Below, one piece after another: positions 56,596-64,000 of a stretch of DNA of 64,000 nucleotides (the stretch's first letter is position 1; every line of letters begins with the position of its first letter). The notes beneath the pieces were generated by a model, which did not search any database, had not been told where the DNA came from, and saw only the letters and a program-made list of their open reading frames with translations. The position numbers and the translations under genes were made by a program. The DNA is from Mycolicibacterium bacteremicum (GTDB taxonomy: Bacteria > Actinomycetota > Actinomycetes > Mycobacteriales > Mycobacteriaceae): the NCBI RefSeq assembly GCF_943913955.1, contig NZ_CALUAE010000024.1, positions 15,298 through 79,297 on the forward strand, given 5' to 3'.

Positions 56596-57132
56596 GTGCG
56601 CATCAGGACCCTCGTCGCCCTCGGCGCCGCCGCGGGCTGGGCGGTACTGCTGTGCGGCGCGAGCGGTATCGCCGCACTCGGTGTCGCGATGCTGGTTCCG
56701 GTGCTCGTCGCGGCAGTGCCGCACGTGCTGACCGGCCTGCGCACCCCGGCACCCGGTGAGAACCCGGTCGACCTGATGTCGGGCACCGAGTTCGAGGATT
56801 ACGTCGCCCGGATCGCGCGATCCTGCGGGGTCTCGGTGATCATGACCTCGGTGACCGGTGACTGGGGTGTCGATCTGGTGGTCGGCCGCCGCCCCGACCG
56901 GTTGGCCATCCAGTGCAAGCGCGTGTCGCGACCGGTCGGCACCGGGGCGGTGCAGGAGGTTGTCGCCGGCGCCGCCATGCAGGATTGCACGCACACCATG
57001 GTGGTCACCAACAACGATTTCACGCCCGCGGCAAGGAAAATGGCCGAGCGTCACGGATGCACCCTGGTCGGCGGGGCCGATCTGCCGCGACTGAAGAAGC
57101 TGATCCGCGAACTCGCCGGACCGGCGCGCTGA
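56596..57132 (+). CDS. Membrane-anchored Mrr-type restriction endonuclease
   Basis: A 178-aa protein (182 aa if ATG 56584 is used). Two N-terminal helices (about 5-45) are followed by a PD-(D/E)xK nuclease of the Mrr_cat family: MSGTEFEDYVARIARSCG, then GDWGVDLVV with the catalytic Asp and LAIQCKR with the QxK. Mrr-like enzymes cut modified or foreign DNA, though small membrane-anchored forms are mostly uncharacterised. No partner methylase is nearby. It is divergent from the ArsR-SRPBCC pair and its stop abuts the lat stop. Confidence 0.8.
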   Translation: MRIRTLVALGAAAGWAVLLCGASGIAALGVAMLVPVLVAAVPHVLTGLRTPAPGENPVDLMSGTEFEDYVARIARSCGVSVIMTSVTGDWGVDLVVGRRPDRLAIQCKRVSRPVGTGAVQEVVAGAAMQDCTHTMVVTNNDFTPAARKMAERHGCTLVGGADLPRLKKLIRELAGPAR

Positions 57133-58467
57133 CTACCCGCCGGCCAGGACGTCGCGCACCGCGTCCACCGCGGCGTCGAGTTCGCCGGCTGATACCGTCA
57201 GGGCCGGCCGGAAGCGCACCGAGTCCGGTCCACTGGCCAGCATGATGACCTGGCGGTCCCACAGCCTGCGCACCAGTTCGTCGCGCTCGGCCGTGCTCGG
57301 CAGGCTGAAGGCGCACATCAGCCCGCGCCCGCGGGGGTCGAGCACCCTGCCGGGGAATTCGGTTGCCAGCCAATGCAATCTACCGAGCAGATGCCTGCCC
57401 GCATCGGCCGCGTGACCGATCAGGTCCTCGGCCTCGATGACCTCCAGGATGCGCCGCGCGCGGACCATATCGGTCAGGTTGCCGCCCCAGGTCGAGTTGA
57501 TCCGGGAGCTGACGGCGAAGACGTTCTCGGCGACATCATCGACGCGCCGGCCCGCCATCACACCGCACACCTGGGTCTTCTTACCGAACGCCACCACATC
57601 CGGGGTGACGCTCAATTGCTGGAAGGCCCAGGCGGTTCCGGTGATGCCACACCCCGTCTGCACCTCGTCGAAGATCAGCAGTGCATCGAACTCGTCGCAC
57701 AGCTCGCGCATGGCGGCGAAGAACTGTGGGCGCATGTGCCGGTCGCCGCCCTCGCCCTGCACCGGTTCGGCGATGAAGCAGGCGATGTCGTGTGGATACG
57801 CCACGAACGCCGCCCGGGCCTGGCGCAACGACTCCGCCTCCAGCTCCTCGATGTCGGCGCCGGGCCGGACGTACGGGGCATCGATGCGTGGCCAATCGAA
57901 CTTCGGGAACCGGGCGACCTTGTTGGGGTCGGTGTTGGTCAACGAGAGGGTGTAGCCGCTGCGGCCGTGGAAGGCGCCACGCAGGTGCAGCACCCTGGTG
58001 CCGAGCTCCGGGTCACGTCCATTGGCCTCGTTGTGCCGACTCTTCCAGTCGAACGCCACCTTAAGCGCGTTCTCCACCGCCAGCGCTCCCCCGTCGACGA
58101 AGAACAGGTGCGGCAGCGCCGGATCGCCGAGCACCCGCGCGAACGTCTGCACGAAACGCGCCATCGGCACGGTGTAGACGTCCGAGTTGCTCGGCTTGTT
58201 GACCGCGGCCTGCGCCAGCTCGGCGCGGAACGCCGCGTCGTCGGCCAGCGCCGGGTGATTCATGCCCAGCGCCGAGGAGGCGAAGAACGTGAACATGTCC
58301 AGGTAGCGACGTCCGTCGCGGGCGTCGACGAGAACCGACCCGCGGGAGGCGTCCAGGTCGAGCACCAGGTCCATGCCGTCGGTGAGCAGGCTGGCGCGCA
58401 GAACATCGTGCACCCGGTCGGCGGTGACGGCCCGGTCGGGCGCGGCAGAGGTCAGAACAGCGGTCAT
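57133..58467 (-). CDS. lat: Lat, L-lysine 6-aminotransferase
   Basis: PLP-dependent class III aminotransferase moving the epsilon-amino group of lysine to 2-oxoglutarate, giving allysine/piperideine-6-carboxylate. The 444-aa sequence has FVDGGALAVENALK (phosphate site), GAFHGRSGYTLSLTN, EPVQGEGGDRHM, LLIFDEVQTGCG and the PLP-Lys region AFGKKTQV (Lys296/297). It matches Rv3290c, strongly induced in starved and persistent M. tuberculosis. A TAGGAT -10 lies 6 nt before the ATG, so it is probably leaderless, and an inverted repeat for LrpA lies just upstream. Confidence 0.93.
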   Translation of the reverse strand: MTAVLTSAAPDRAVTADRVHDVLRASLLTDGMDLVLDLDASRGSVLVDARDGRRYLDMFTFFASSALGMNHPALADDAAFRAELAQAAVNKPSNSDVYTVPMARFVQTFARVLGDPALPHLFFVDGGALAVENALKVAFDWKSRHNEANGRDPELGTRVLHLRGAFHGRSGYTLSLTNTDPNKVARFPKFDWPRIDAPYVRPGADIEELEAESLRQARAAFVAYPHDIACFIAEPVQGEGGDRHMRPQFFAAMRELCDEFDALLIFDEVQTGCGITGTAWAFQQLSVTPDVVAFGKKTQVCGVMAGRRVDDVAENVFAVSSRINSTWGGNLTDMVRARRILEVIEAEDLIGHAADAGRHLLGRLHWLATEFPGRVLDPRGRGLMCAFSLPSTAERDELVRRLWDRQVIMLASGPDSVRFRPALTVSAGELDAAVDAVRDVLAGG

Positions 58468-58479
58468 GGCGCCATCCTA
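58468..58479 (-). promoter_or_regulatory. -10 element for lat
   Basis: Minus strand TAGGAT (58479-58474), 6 nt, ATG 58467. Confidence 0.5.
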
Positions 58480-58488
58480 ACGCAATCT

Positions 58489-58516
58489 TTACGGTTTGAT
58501 CATGGCTATACCGTAA
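58489..58516. promoter_or_regulatory. Inverted repeat, probable LrpA site
   Basis: TTACGGT (58489-58495) and ACCGTAA (58510-58516) form a perfect 7-bp inverted repeat with a 14-nt spacer, between the end of lrpA and the lat promoter. The position suits autoregulated control by the Lrp-type protein. Confidence 0.6.
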
Positions 58517-58978
58517 CTATTCCGGTAGGTATGCGCGTCCGTCGTAAAAAGTCTGTAAGATGATGGTGCTTCGCGTGCGTACGTTGGCGGCTGTCCGGAT
58601 CCGCTGCAACAGGTCTTCCAGCGCCCGTGCCGAGGCGACACGCACCAGCAGTACGTAGCTCTCATCCCCGGCGACGGAGTGGCAGGACTCGATCTCGTCG
58701 ATATGCCGCAGCCGGGCGGGAGCGTCATCGGGTTGAGAGGGGTCCAGCGGGGTGATTGCGACGAACGCCGACAGCGTCGGCCCGACGGTCTCCGGGTTGA
58801 CCCGCGCGGTGTATCCGAGGATCACCCCGCGCGACTCGAGCCGGCGGACCCGCGACTGCACCGCCGAGACCGACAGTCCGGCGGTGGCCGCCAGATGCGC
58901 CAGCGTCGCGCGCCCGTCGGCGACCAGCTCCCGGACCAGCAGCCGGTCGATCTCGTCGAGGTGCTCGATGTCGGTCAT
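58517..58978 (-). CDS. lrpA: LrpA, Lrp/AsnC-family regulator
   Basis: A 153-aa feast/famine regulator (Rv3291c type) that binds amino acids and controls lat. Winged helix-turn-helix at about 5-60: LDEIDRLLVRELVADGRATL, LAATAGLSVSAVQSRVRRLE; then the RAM ligand domain (SAFVAITPL ... VAGDESYVLLVRVAS). ATG 58978 has a TACAGT -10 6 nt upstream, giving a leaderless mRNA. It is divergent from the 2-oxoadipate enzyme gene with only 23 bp between starts. Confidence 0.92.
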   Translation of the reverse strand: MTDIEHLDEIDRLLVRELVADGRATLAHLAATAGLSVSAVQSRVRRLESRGVILGYTARVNPETVGPTLSAFVAITPLDPSQPDDAPARLRHIDEIESCHSVAGDESYVLLVRVASARALEDLLQRIRTAANVRTRSTIILQTFYDGRAYLPE

Positions 58979-58990
58979 GGCCGAACTGTA
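58979..58990 (-). promoter_or_regulatory. -10 element for lrpA
   Basis: Minus strand TACAGT (58990-58985), 6 nt, ATG 58978. It shares the 23-bp gap with the divergent gene. Confidence 0.5.
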
Positions 58991-59001
58991 TCGGAGGCCC
59001 C

Positions 59002-60231
59002 GTGCCGCGCACTGAAACCTGGCAGCTGCGGGCACAATTCGCCGCGGCGCTGTCCCGGATGTACGGGGCCGAGGTGCCCGCCTACGACACCCTGGTCGCG
59101 GTCAGCGCGGAGGTCAACGCCGATCATGTGCGGCGGCACCCGCAGGCCGAGCGGCTGGGGTCACTGGCCCGCGTCACCGCCGAACGGCACGGCGCCATCC
59201 GGGTCGGCAGCGCCGAGGAGCTCACCGATGTCGCCGACCTGTTCTCGGCATTCGGCATGTACCCGGTGGGCTTCTACGACCTGCGCACCGCCGCGTCCCC
59301 GGTGCCCGTGGTGTCCACCGCGTTCCGGCCCATCGATCCGGACGAACTGGCGCGCAACCCGTTCCGCGTCTTCACGTCCATGCTGGCCACCGCGGACCCG
59401 CGCTTCTTCGACCCCGATCTGCGCCGCAGGATGGAGACATTCCTGGGCCGCCGGCGACTCTTCGCGCCCGATCTGATCACCACCGCCCGTCGGATCGCCG
59501 CCGAGGGTGGCTGCCCGACCGGAGAGGCCGCGGGCTTCGTGGCGGCCGCCGTCGCGTCCTTCGCGCTGTCGGGCGAACCGATCGACCGCGGCTGGTATGA
59601 GGAACTGTCGGCCGTCTCCGCGGTCGCCGCCGACATCGCCGGGGTGCGCAGCACCCATATCAACCACCTGACCCCGCGGGTACTGGACATCGACGCCCTG
59701 CAGCAGGCCATGACCGATCGCGGCATCACCATGATCGACGCGATCCAGGGGCCGCCCGCGGTGGCCGGCCCCGAGGTCCTGTTGCGGCAGACGTCCTTCC
59801 GCGCACTGGCCGAACCCCGGCGGTTCCGCGATGCCGACGGTTCCGTCTCCGAGGGCGCGTTGCGGGTGCGCTTCGGCGAGGTCGAGCAGCGCGGTGTGGC
59901 GTTGACCCCACTCGGCCGCGAACGCTATGACGCTGCGATGGCCGAGTCCGATCCGGCCGCGGCGTGGCACCGGCACTTCCCCGCCGACGATGGGCAGATG
60001 TGCGCCGACGGACTCGCCTACTATCACCGCGGCGACCCGACCAGACCCGTTGTCTACGAGGATTTCCTGCCCGCCTCGGCGGCCGGGATCTTCCGGTCCA
60101 ATCTCGACCGGGACGCACCGGCCACCGGCGGTCCCGACGAAACGCAGTACAGCCGGCAATGGATGGCCGACCGGATCGGCCATCACATCCACGACCCCTA
60201 CGAGCTCTACGAGAAAGTCGCGTGTTCATGA
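59002..60231 (+). CDS. hglS: 2-oxoadipate dioxygenase/decarboxylase (HglS/YdcJ type)
   Basis: A 409-aa protein of the DUF1338 group, shown in other bacteria (HglS) to convert 2-oxoadipate to D-2-hydroxyglutarate and CO2 with Fe(II). Likely metal ligands are His42 (NADHVRRHP), a His in STHINHLTPR (His219/222) and Glu293 (RFGEVEQRG). It corresponds to Rv3292. Next to lat and pcd it would take over after lysine is converted to 2-aminoadipate and then 2-oxoadipate. GGAGG lies 5 nt before GTG 59002. Its stop overlaps the pcd start (ATGA). Confidence 0.85.
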   Translation: MPRTETWQLRAQFAAALSRMYGAEVPAYDTLVAVSAEVNADHVRRHPQAERLGSLARVTAERHGAIRVGSAEELTDVADLFSAFGMYPVGFYDLRTAASPVPVVSTAFRPIDPDELARNPFRVFTSMLATADPRFFDPDLRRRMETFLGRRRLFAPDLITTARRIAAEGGCPTGEAAGFVAAAVASFALSGEPIDRGWYEELSAVSAVAADIAGVRSTHINHLTPRVLDIDALQQAMTDRGITMIDAIQGPPAVAGPEVLLRQTSFRALAEPRRFRDADGSVSEGALRVRFGEVEQRGVALTPLGRERYDAAMAESDPAAAWHRHFPADDGQMCADGLAYYHRGDPTRPVVYEDFLPASAAGIFRSNLDRDAPATGGPDETQYSRQWMADRIGHHIHDPYELYEKVACS

Positions 60232-61769
60232 CCACCGCCGTGAAATCCACCCTGCCCACCGCCGACGACCTGCGCAGCCAGGTGCGCGCCGCATTCGACG
60301 CCCTGGGCGCCGCGACCACGCTCGGTGAACCGGGCACGCCCGGACTGCCCGCGAGCAGCCCGATCACCGGGGACGTGCTCTACACCGTCGCGGAGACCAC
60401 CCCGAGCGAGGCCGATGCCGTCATCGCCGCCGCGGCAACGGCTTTCACCACCTGGCGTACCACGCCGGCACCGGTGCGCGGGGCCCTGGTGGCCCGGCTC
60501 GGGGAACTGCTCACCGAGCACAAGGCCGAGCTGGCCACCCTGGTGACCGTGGAGGCCGGCAAGATCACCTCCGAGGCGCTCGGCGAGGTGCAGGAGATGA
60601 TCGACATCTGCCAGTTCGCCGTCGGGTTGTCCCGGCAGCTGTACGGCAAGACCATCGCCTCCGAACGGCCGGGCCACCGGCTCATGGAGACCTGGCACCC
60701 GCTCGGCGTGGTCGGCGTCATCACCGCCTTCAACTTCCCGGTCGCGGTGTGGGCGTGGAACACCGCGGTCGCGCTGGTGTGCGGTGACACCGTGGTGTGG
60801 AAGCCCTCGGAGCTGACCCCGTTGACCGCCCTGGCCTGCCAGGCGCTGATCGAGCGTGCCGCCACCGACGTCGGCGCACCGGCCGGGCTGGCCGGACTGG
60901 TGCAGGGCGGCCGCGAGATCGGCGAACAGCTGGTCGATGATCCGCGTGTCGCGCTGGTCAGCGCCACCGGCTCGGTGCGGATGGGCCGTGAGGTAGCGCC
61001 GCGGGTGGCCGCCCGGTTCGGCAAGGTGCTGCTCGAATTGGGCGGCAACAACGCCGCCATCGTGACCCCGTCGGCGGACCTGGACCTGGCCGTCCGGGCC
61101 ATCGTGTTCTCCGCGGCCGGTACCGCCGGTCAGCGCTGCACCACGATGCGCCGGGTCATCGCGCACCGATCGGTCGCCGACGCGCTGGTGCAGCGGATCG
61201 CGACCGCGTACGCCAGCCTGCCGGTCGGTGACCCGGCAGCCGAGGGCACGTTGGTCGGGCCGCTGATCCACGAGCGCTCCTACCGGGACATGGTGGGTGC
61301 GCTGGAGCAGGCCCGCGCCGACGGTGGCGAGGTCGTCGGCGGCGAGCATGTCGAGCTCGGCGAGGGCTCCTACTATGTTCGCCCGGCCTTGGTGCGGATG
61401 CCGGCGCAGACCGCGGTGGTGCACGCCGAGACGTTCGCACCAATCCTGTACGTGCTGACCTACGACGACCTCGACGAGGCGATTGCCCTGAACAACGCCG
61501 TGCCGCAGGGGCTCTCGTCGGCCATCTTCACCACGGACATCCGCGAGGCGGAGCGGTTCATGGCCGCCGACGGCTCCGACTGCGGCATCGCCAACGTCAA
61601 CATCGGCACATCCGGCGCCGAGATCGGCGGGGCGTTCGGCGGCGAGAAGGAGACCGGCGGCGGTCGCGAATCCGGGTCCGATTCGTGGAAGGCCTATATG
61701 CGGCGGGCCACCAACACCGTCAACTACTCCTCGGAGTTGCCACTTGCTCAGGGGGTCCGATTCGGCTGA
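60228..61769 (+). CDS. pcd: Pcd, piperideine-6-carboxylate/allysine dehydrogenase
   Basis: NAD(P)-dependent aldehyde dehydrogenase (513 aa) oxidising the Lat product to L-2-aminoadipate. TAFNFPVAVWAWNTA and WKPSELTPLTA bind cofactor, catalytic Glu270 is in LELGGNN and Cys304 in GTAGQRCTT; the C-terminal GGAFGGEKETGGGRESGSDSW is typical of the ALDH7-like allysine group. It corresponds to Rv3293. ATG 60228 overlaps the hglS stop by 4 nt; GTG 60222 is possible. Confidence 0.92.
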   Translation: MTTAVKSTLPTADDLRSQVRAAFDALGAATTLGEPGTPGLPASSPITGDVLYTVAETTPSEADAVIAAAATAFTTWRTTPAPVRGALVARLGELLTEHKAELATLVTVEAGKITSEALGEVQEMIDICQFAVGLSRQLYGKTIASERPGHRLMETWHPLGVVGVITAFNFPVAVWAWNTAVALVCGDTVVWKPSELTPLTALACQALIERAATDVGAPAGLAGLVQGGREIGEQLVDDPRVALVSATGSVRMGREVAPRVAARFGKVLLELGGNNAAIVTPSADLDLAVRAIVFSAAGTAGQRCTTMRRVIAHRSVADALVQRIATAYASLPVGDPAAEGTLVGPLIHERSYRDMVGALEQARADGGEVVGGEHVELGEGSYYVRPALVRMPAQTAVVHAETFAPILYVLTYDDLDEAIALNNAVPQGLSSAIFTTDIREAERFMAADGSDCGIANVNIGTSGAEIGGAFGGEKETGGGRESGSDSWKAYMRRATNTVNYSSELPLAQGVRFG

Positions 61770-61781
61770 GCCGGCGGGTTT

Positions 61782-61793
61782 TAGTATGGCCGC
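61782..61793 (+). promoter_or_regulatory. -10 element for htpG
   Basis: TAGTAT (61782-61787), 6 nt, GTG 61794: leaderless layout. Confidence 0.5.
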
Positions 61794-63764
61794 GTGAGCG
61801 AGCAGGTCGAACAGAGGGAATTCCAGGCAGAGGCCCGTCAGCTGCTGCAGCTGATGGTGCACTCCATCTACTCGAACAAGGACTCGTTCCTGCGGGAACT
61901 GGTCTCGAACGCCTCCGATGCGCTGGACAAGCTGCGGTTGGCGGCCTACCAGGACAAGGACCTGGACGTCGACACCTCGGATCTGCACATCGACATCGAG
62001 GTGGGGACGAGCGCGGCGGGTGATGGCGACGACACCGCGGGCCGGACGCTGACCATCCGCGACAACGGCATCGGCATGTCCCGTGACGAGGTCGTCGACC
62101 TGATCGGCACGCTGGCCAAGTCCGGCACCGGCGAGTTACGCCGCAAACTCAGCGAGGCGAAGCAGGCCGGCGACGCCGCCGGCGGGCGAAGCGGGGCGGG
62201 TGATGTCGGCGATCTGATCGGTCAGTTCGGCATCGGCTTCTACTCGACGTTCATGGTCGCCGACAAGGTGGATCTGCTGACCCGCAAGGCGGGTGAAAGT
62301 ACCGCCACTCGTTGGGAATCCAGCGGCGACGGCACCTACACCATCGCGACCGTGGACGATGCCCCGCAGGGCACGTCGGTGACCTTGCATCTCAAGCCCG
62401 AGGACGCCGACGACGAGCTGCACGACTACACCGCACCGTGGAAGATCCGGCAGCTGGTCAAGAAGTACTCCGACTTCATCTCCTGGCCGATCCGGATGGA
62501 GGTGGAGAAGACCGTCCCGGCTCCCGAGGACGCCGAGGAGGGCACGCCGCCGACCGTCACGACCGAGGTCGAGACGATCAACTCGCGGACCGCGCTGTGG
62601 GCGAAGTCCAAGAGTGAGGTCTCCGACGAGGAGTACAAGGAGTTCTACCGGCACATCGCCCACGCCTGGGATGAGCCGCTCGATGTCATCGCGATGAAGG
62701 CCGAGGGCACCTTCGAGTACCAGGCGCTGTTGTTCATCCCCTCGCAGGCGCCCTTCGACCTGTTCAACCGCGACGGGCACACCGGCGTGCAGTTGTACGT
62801 CAAGCGCGTCTTCATCATGGGCGACTGTGACGAGCTCATGCCGGAGTACCTGCGCTTCATCAAGGGTGTCGTCGACGCGCAGGACATGTCGCTCAACGTG
62901 TCACGCGAGATCCTGCAGCAGGACCGTCAGATCAAGGTGATCCGGCGCAGCCTCACCAAGAAGGTGCTGTCGGCCATCAAGGATCTGCAGGCCAACCGCC
63001 CCGACGACTACGCGACGTTCTGGACGCAGTTCGGCCGCGCCTTCAAGGAGGGTCTGCTCTCCGACGCCGACAACCGCGACACGCTGCTGGCCCTGTCGTC
63101 CTTTGCCTCGACCCACTCCGAGGACGCCCCGACCACGCTGGCCGACTATGTCAGCCGGATGAAGGACGACCAGGAGCAGATCTTCTACGCGACCGGCGAG
63201 TCGCGTCAGCTGCTGGAGCGCTCGCCGCACCTGGAGGCCTTCAAGGCCAAGGGCTACGAGGTGCTGCTGCTCACCGACCCCGTCGACGAGGTGTGGGTGG
63301 AGTCGGTGCCCGAGTTCGACGGCAAAGCTCTGCAGTCCGTCGCCAAGGGTGAGGTCGACCTCGGTGATACGGATTCGGACAAGCCGGAGCACGGGGACTT
63401 CGCCGAGCTGCTCACCTGGCTGCAGGAGACGCTCGATGAGCACGTCAAGGAGGTGCGACTGTCGACCCGGTTGACGTCGTCGCCAGCCTGCCTGATCACC
63501 GATACGTTCGGCATCACCCCGCAGCTCGCGCGCATGTACCGCGCCTCGGGCCAGGACGTGCCGGTCGGCAAGCGCATCCTGGAACTCAACCCCGAGCACG
63601 CTCTTGTCACCGGGATGCGCGACGCCCAGGCATCGGGGGCCGAGGGACTCAGCGATGCCGCCGAGTTGCTCTACGGCACAGCCCTTCTCGCCGAGGGCGG
63701 GTCGCTCGACGACCCGGCTCGCTTCGCCGCAATCCTGGCCGATCGGTTGGCCAAGACCATCTAG
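61794..63764 (+). CDS. htpG: HtpG, Hsp90-family chaperone
   Basis: A 656-aa bacterial Hsp90. The N-terminal GHKL ATPase shows [43 protein letters not shown] and [14 protein letters not shown]; the middle domain has [12 protein letters not shown] and the catalytic-Arg region [20 protein letters not shown]; the C-terminal dimer domain follows. Small insertions at about 75-85 and 120-135 are Gly/Asp/Ala-rich, as in mycobacterial HtpG. In M. tuberculosis htpG is elsewhere (Rv2299c), so the H37Rv gene order ends at pcd. Confidence 0.96.
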
Positions 63765-63849
63765 CCGAGCCGGGCCGTCGAGCCGTTTCACTGTGTAGTT
63801 GTCAAGGTGCTTCGCGAAATACTCTGCGGAACTTCGGTTGTGCGGCTGA

Positions 63850-64000
63850 CTATGCGGCGGCCGGTAGGTCGGTCATGGTGCGCCGGTTGTGGGAGCGCAG
63901 GTGCTCGGGTTCGGGCTCACCCGGCTGATGCGGTGGGATGAACCGGGGATAGCGGTCGCGGCCGAGGTAGACCTGCCAACCACCGTGGTGGATCAGGCTG
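63850..64000 (-). CDS. C-terminal end of a DUF222/13E12-type HNH endonuclease-like protein
   Basis: A minus-strand frame ending at TAG 63852-63850 reads SLIHHGGWQVYLGRDRYPRF, then PPHQPGEPEPEHLR and ends DLPAAA. The HHGGWxVxLGxDxxPxFIPP pattern is the usual C-terminus of DUF222/HNH proteins of the 13E12 repeat family, which occur in many copies in mycobacteria. Only 49 residues are inside the window. The 85 bp between htpG and this stop hold no gene. Confidence 0.65.
   Translation of the reverse strand, partial: SLIHHGGWQVYLGRDRYPRFIPPHQPGEPEPEHLRSHNRRTMTDLPAAA

Overview
The window is high-GC chromosomal DNA from an actinobacterium, almost certainly a fast-growing environmental Mycolicibacterium/Mycobacterium. 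Blocks of genes follow the M. tuberculosis H37Rv order as I remember it: manB-wbbL-rmlD | lcp1-Rv3268 | fadE25-purE-purK-Rv3277-Rv3278c-birA | accD5-accE5-maf | sseA-Rv3284-accA3 | sigF-rsbW | usfY-Rv3289c | lat-lrpA | Rv3292-pcd. Accessory DNA has been slotted between these blocks. All names come from reading the protein sequences; no database search was run.

Layout. 0-5.3 kb: rhamnose/arabinogalactan genes on the minus strand (with an extra secreted glycosyl hydrolase heading the rml operon), divergent from an LCP ligase and a TIGR03089 protein. 5.4-11.4 kb: a methyltransferase, fadE25, purE/purK, a GtrA protein, a PH-domain protein and birA. 11.4-29.1 kb: a Wzx/Wzy-type polysaccharide locus (initiating sugar-phosphate transferase, flippase, polymerase, two Wzz-type proteins of which one carries a degenerate tyrosine-kinase domain, three glycosyltransferases, two acyltransferases). 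Four secreted or lipoprotein LIP-family lipases alternate with these genes, several with start and stop codons overlapping. 29.3-33.1 kb: a KshA-type Rieske oxygenase, a methyltransferase and a FadD ligase. 33.2-35.8 kb: accD5-accE5-maf. 35.8-41.2 kb: a second accessory insert (flavin monooxygenase, WYL regulator, ChaB-like protein, RecQ, isochorismatase-like hydrolase). 41.2-46.2 kb: sseA, SufE, a divergent alkaline-phosphatase-fold protein and accA3.

46.3-56 kb is a stress region centred on sigF-rsbW. A STAS protein overlaps sigF tail to tail. Around it are a DoxX protein with a three-repeat tail, a haem-oxygenase-like enzyme, an F420-type oxidoreductase, three small membrane-protein genes, a CsbD-like protein, usfY and an Rv3289c-like gene. 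I find a repeated promoter pattern, GTTT-N15/16-GGGTAT (or close variants), in front of most of these transcription units, often exactly 9 nt before the start codon. This reads as a local SigF regulon with nearly leaderless mRNAs. A further SigF-type promoter lies about 500 nt upstream of the polysaccharide initiating transferase, so envelope glycan synthesis may be tied to the same response.

56-61.8 kb: an ArsR/SRPBCC pair, a membrane-anchored Mrr-type nuclease, and a lysine catabolic cluster (lat, lrpA, HglS-type 2-oxoadipate enzyme, pcd). 61.8-63.8 kb: htpG. The right edge holds the C-terminus of a DUF222/13E12-type HNH protein. No rRNA, tRNA, CRISPR array or complete insertion sequence was recognised. 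The strongest candidate for something undescribed is the translationally coupled kinase/Wzz-lipase-acyltransferase operon at 14.8-22.1 kb.
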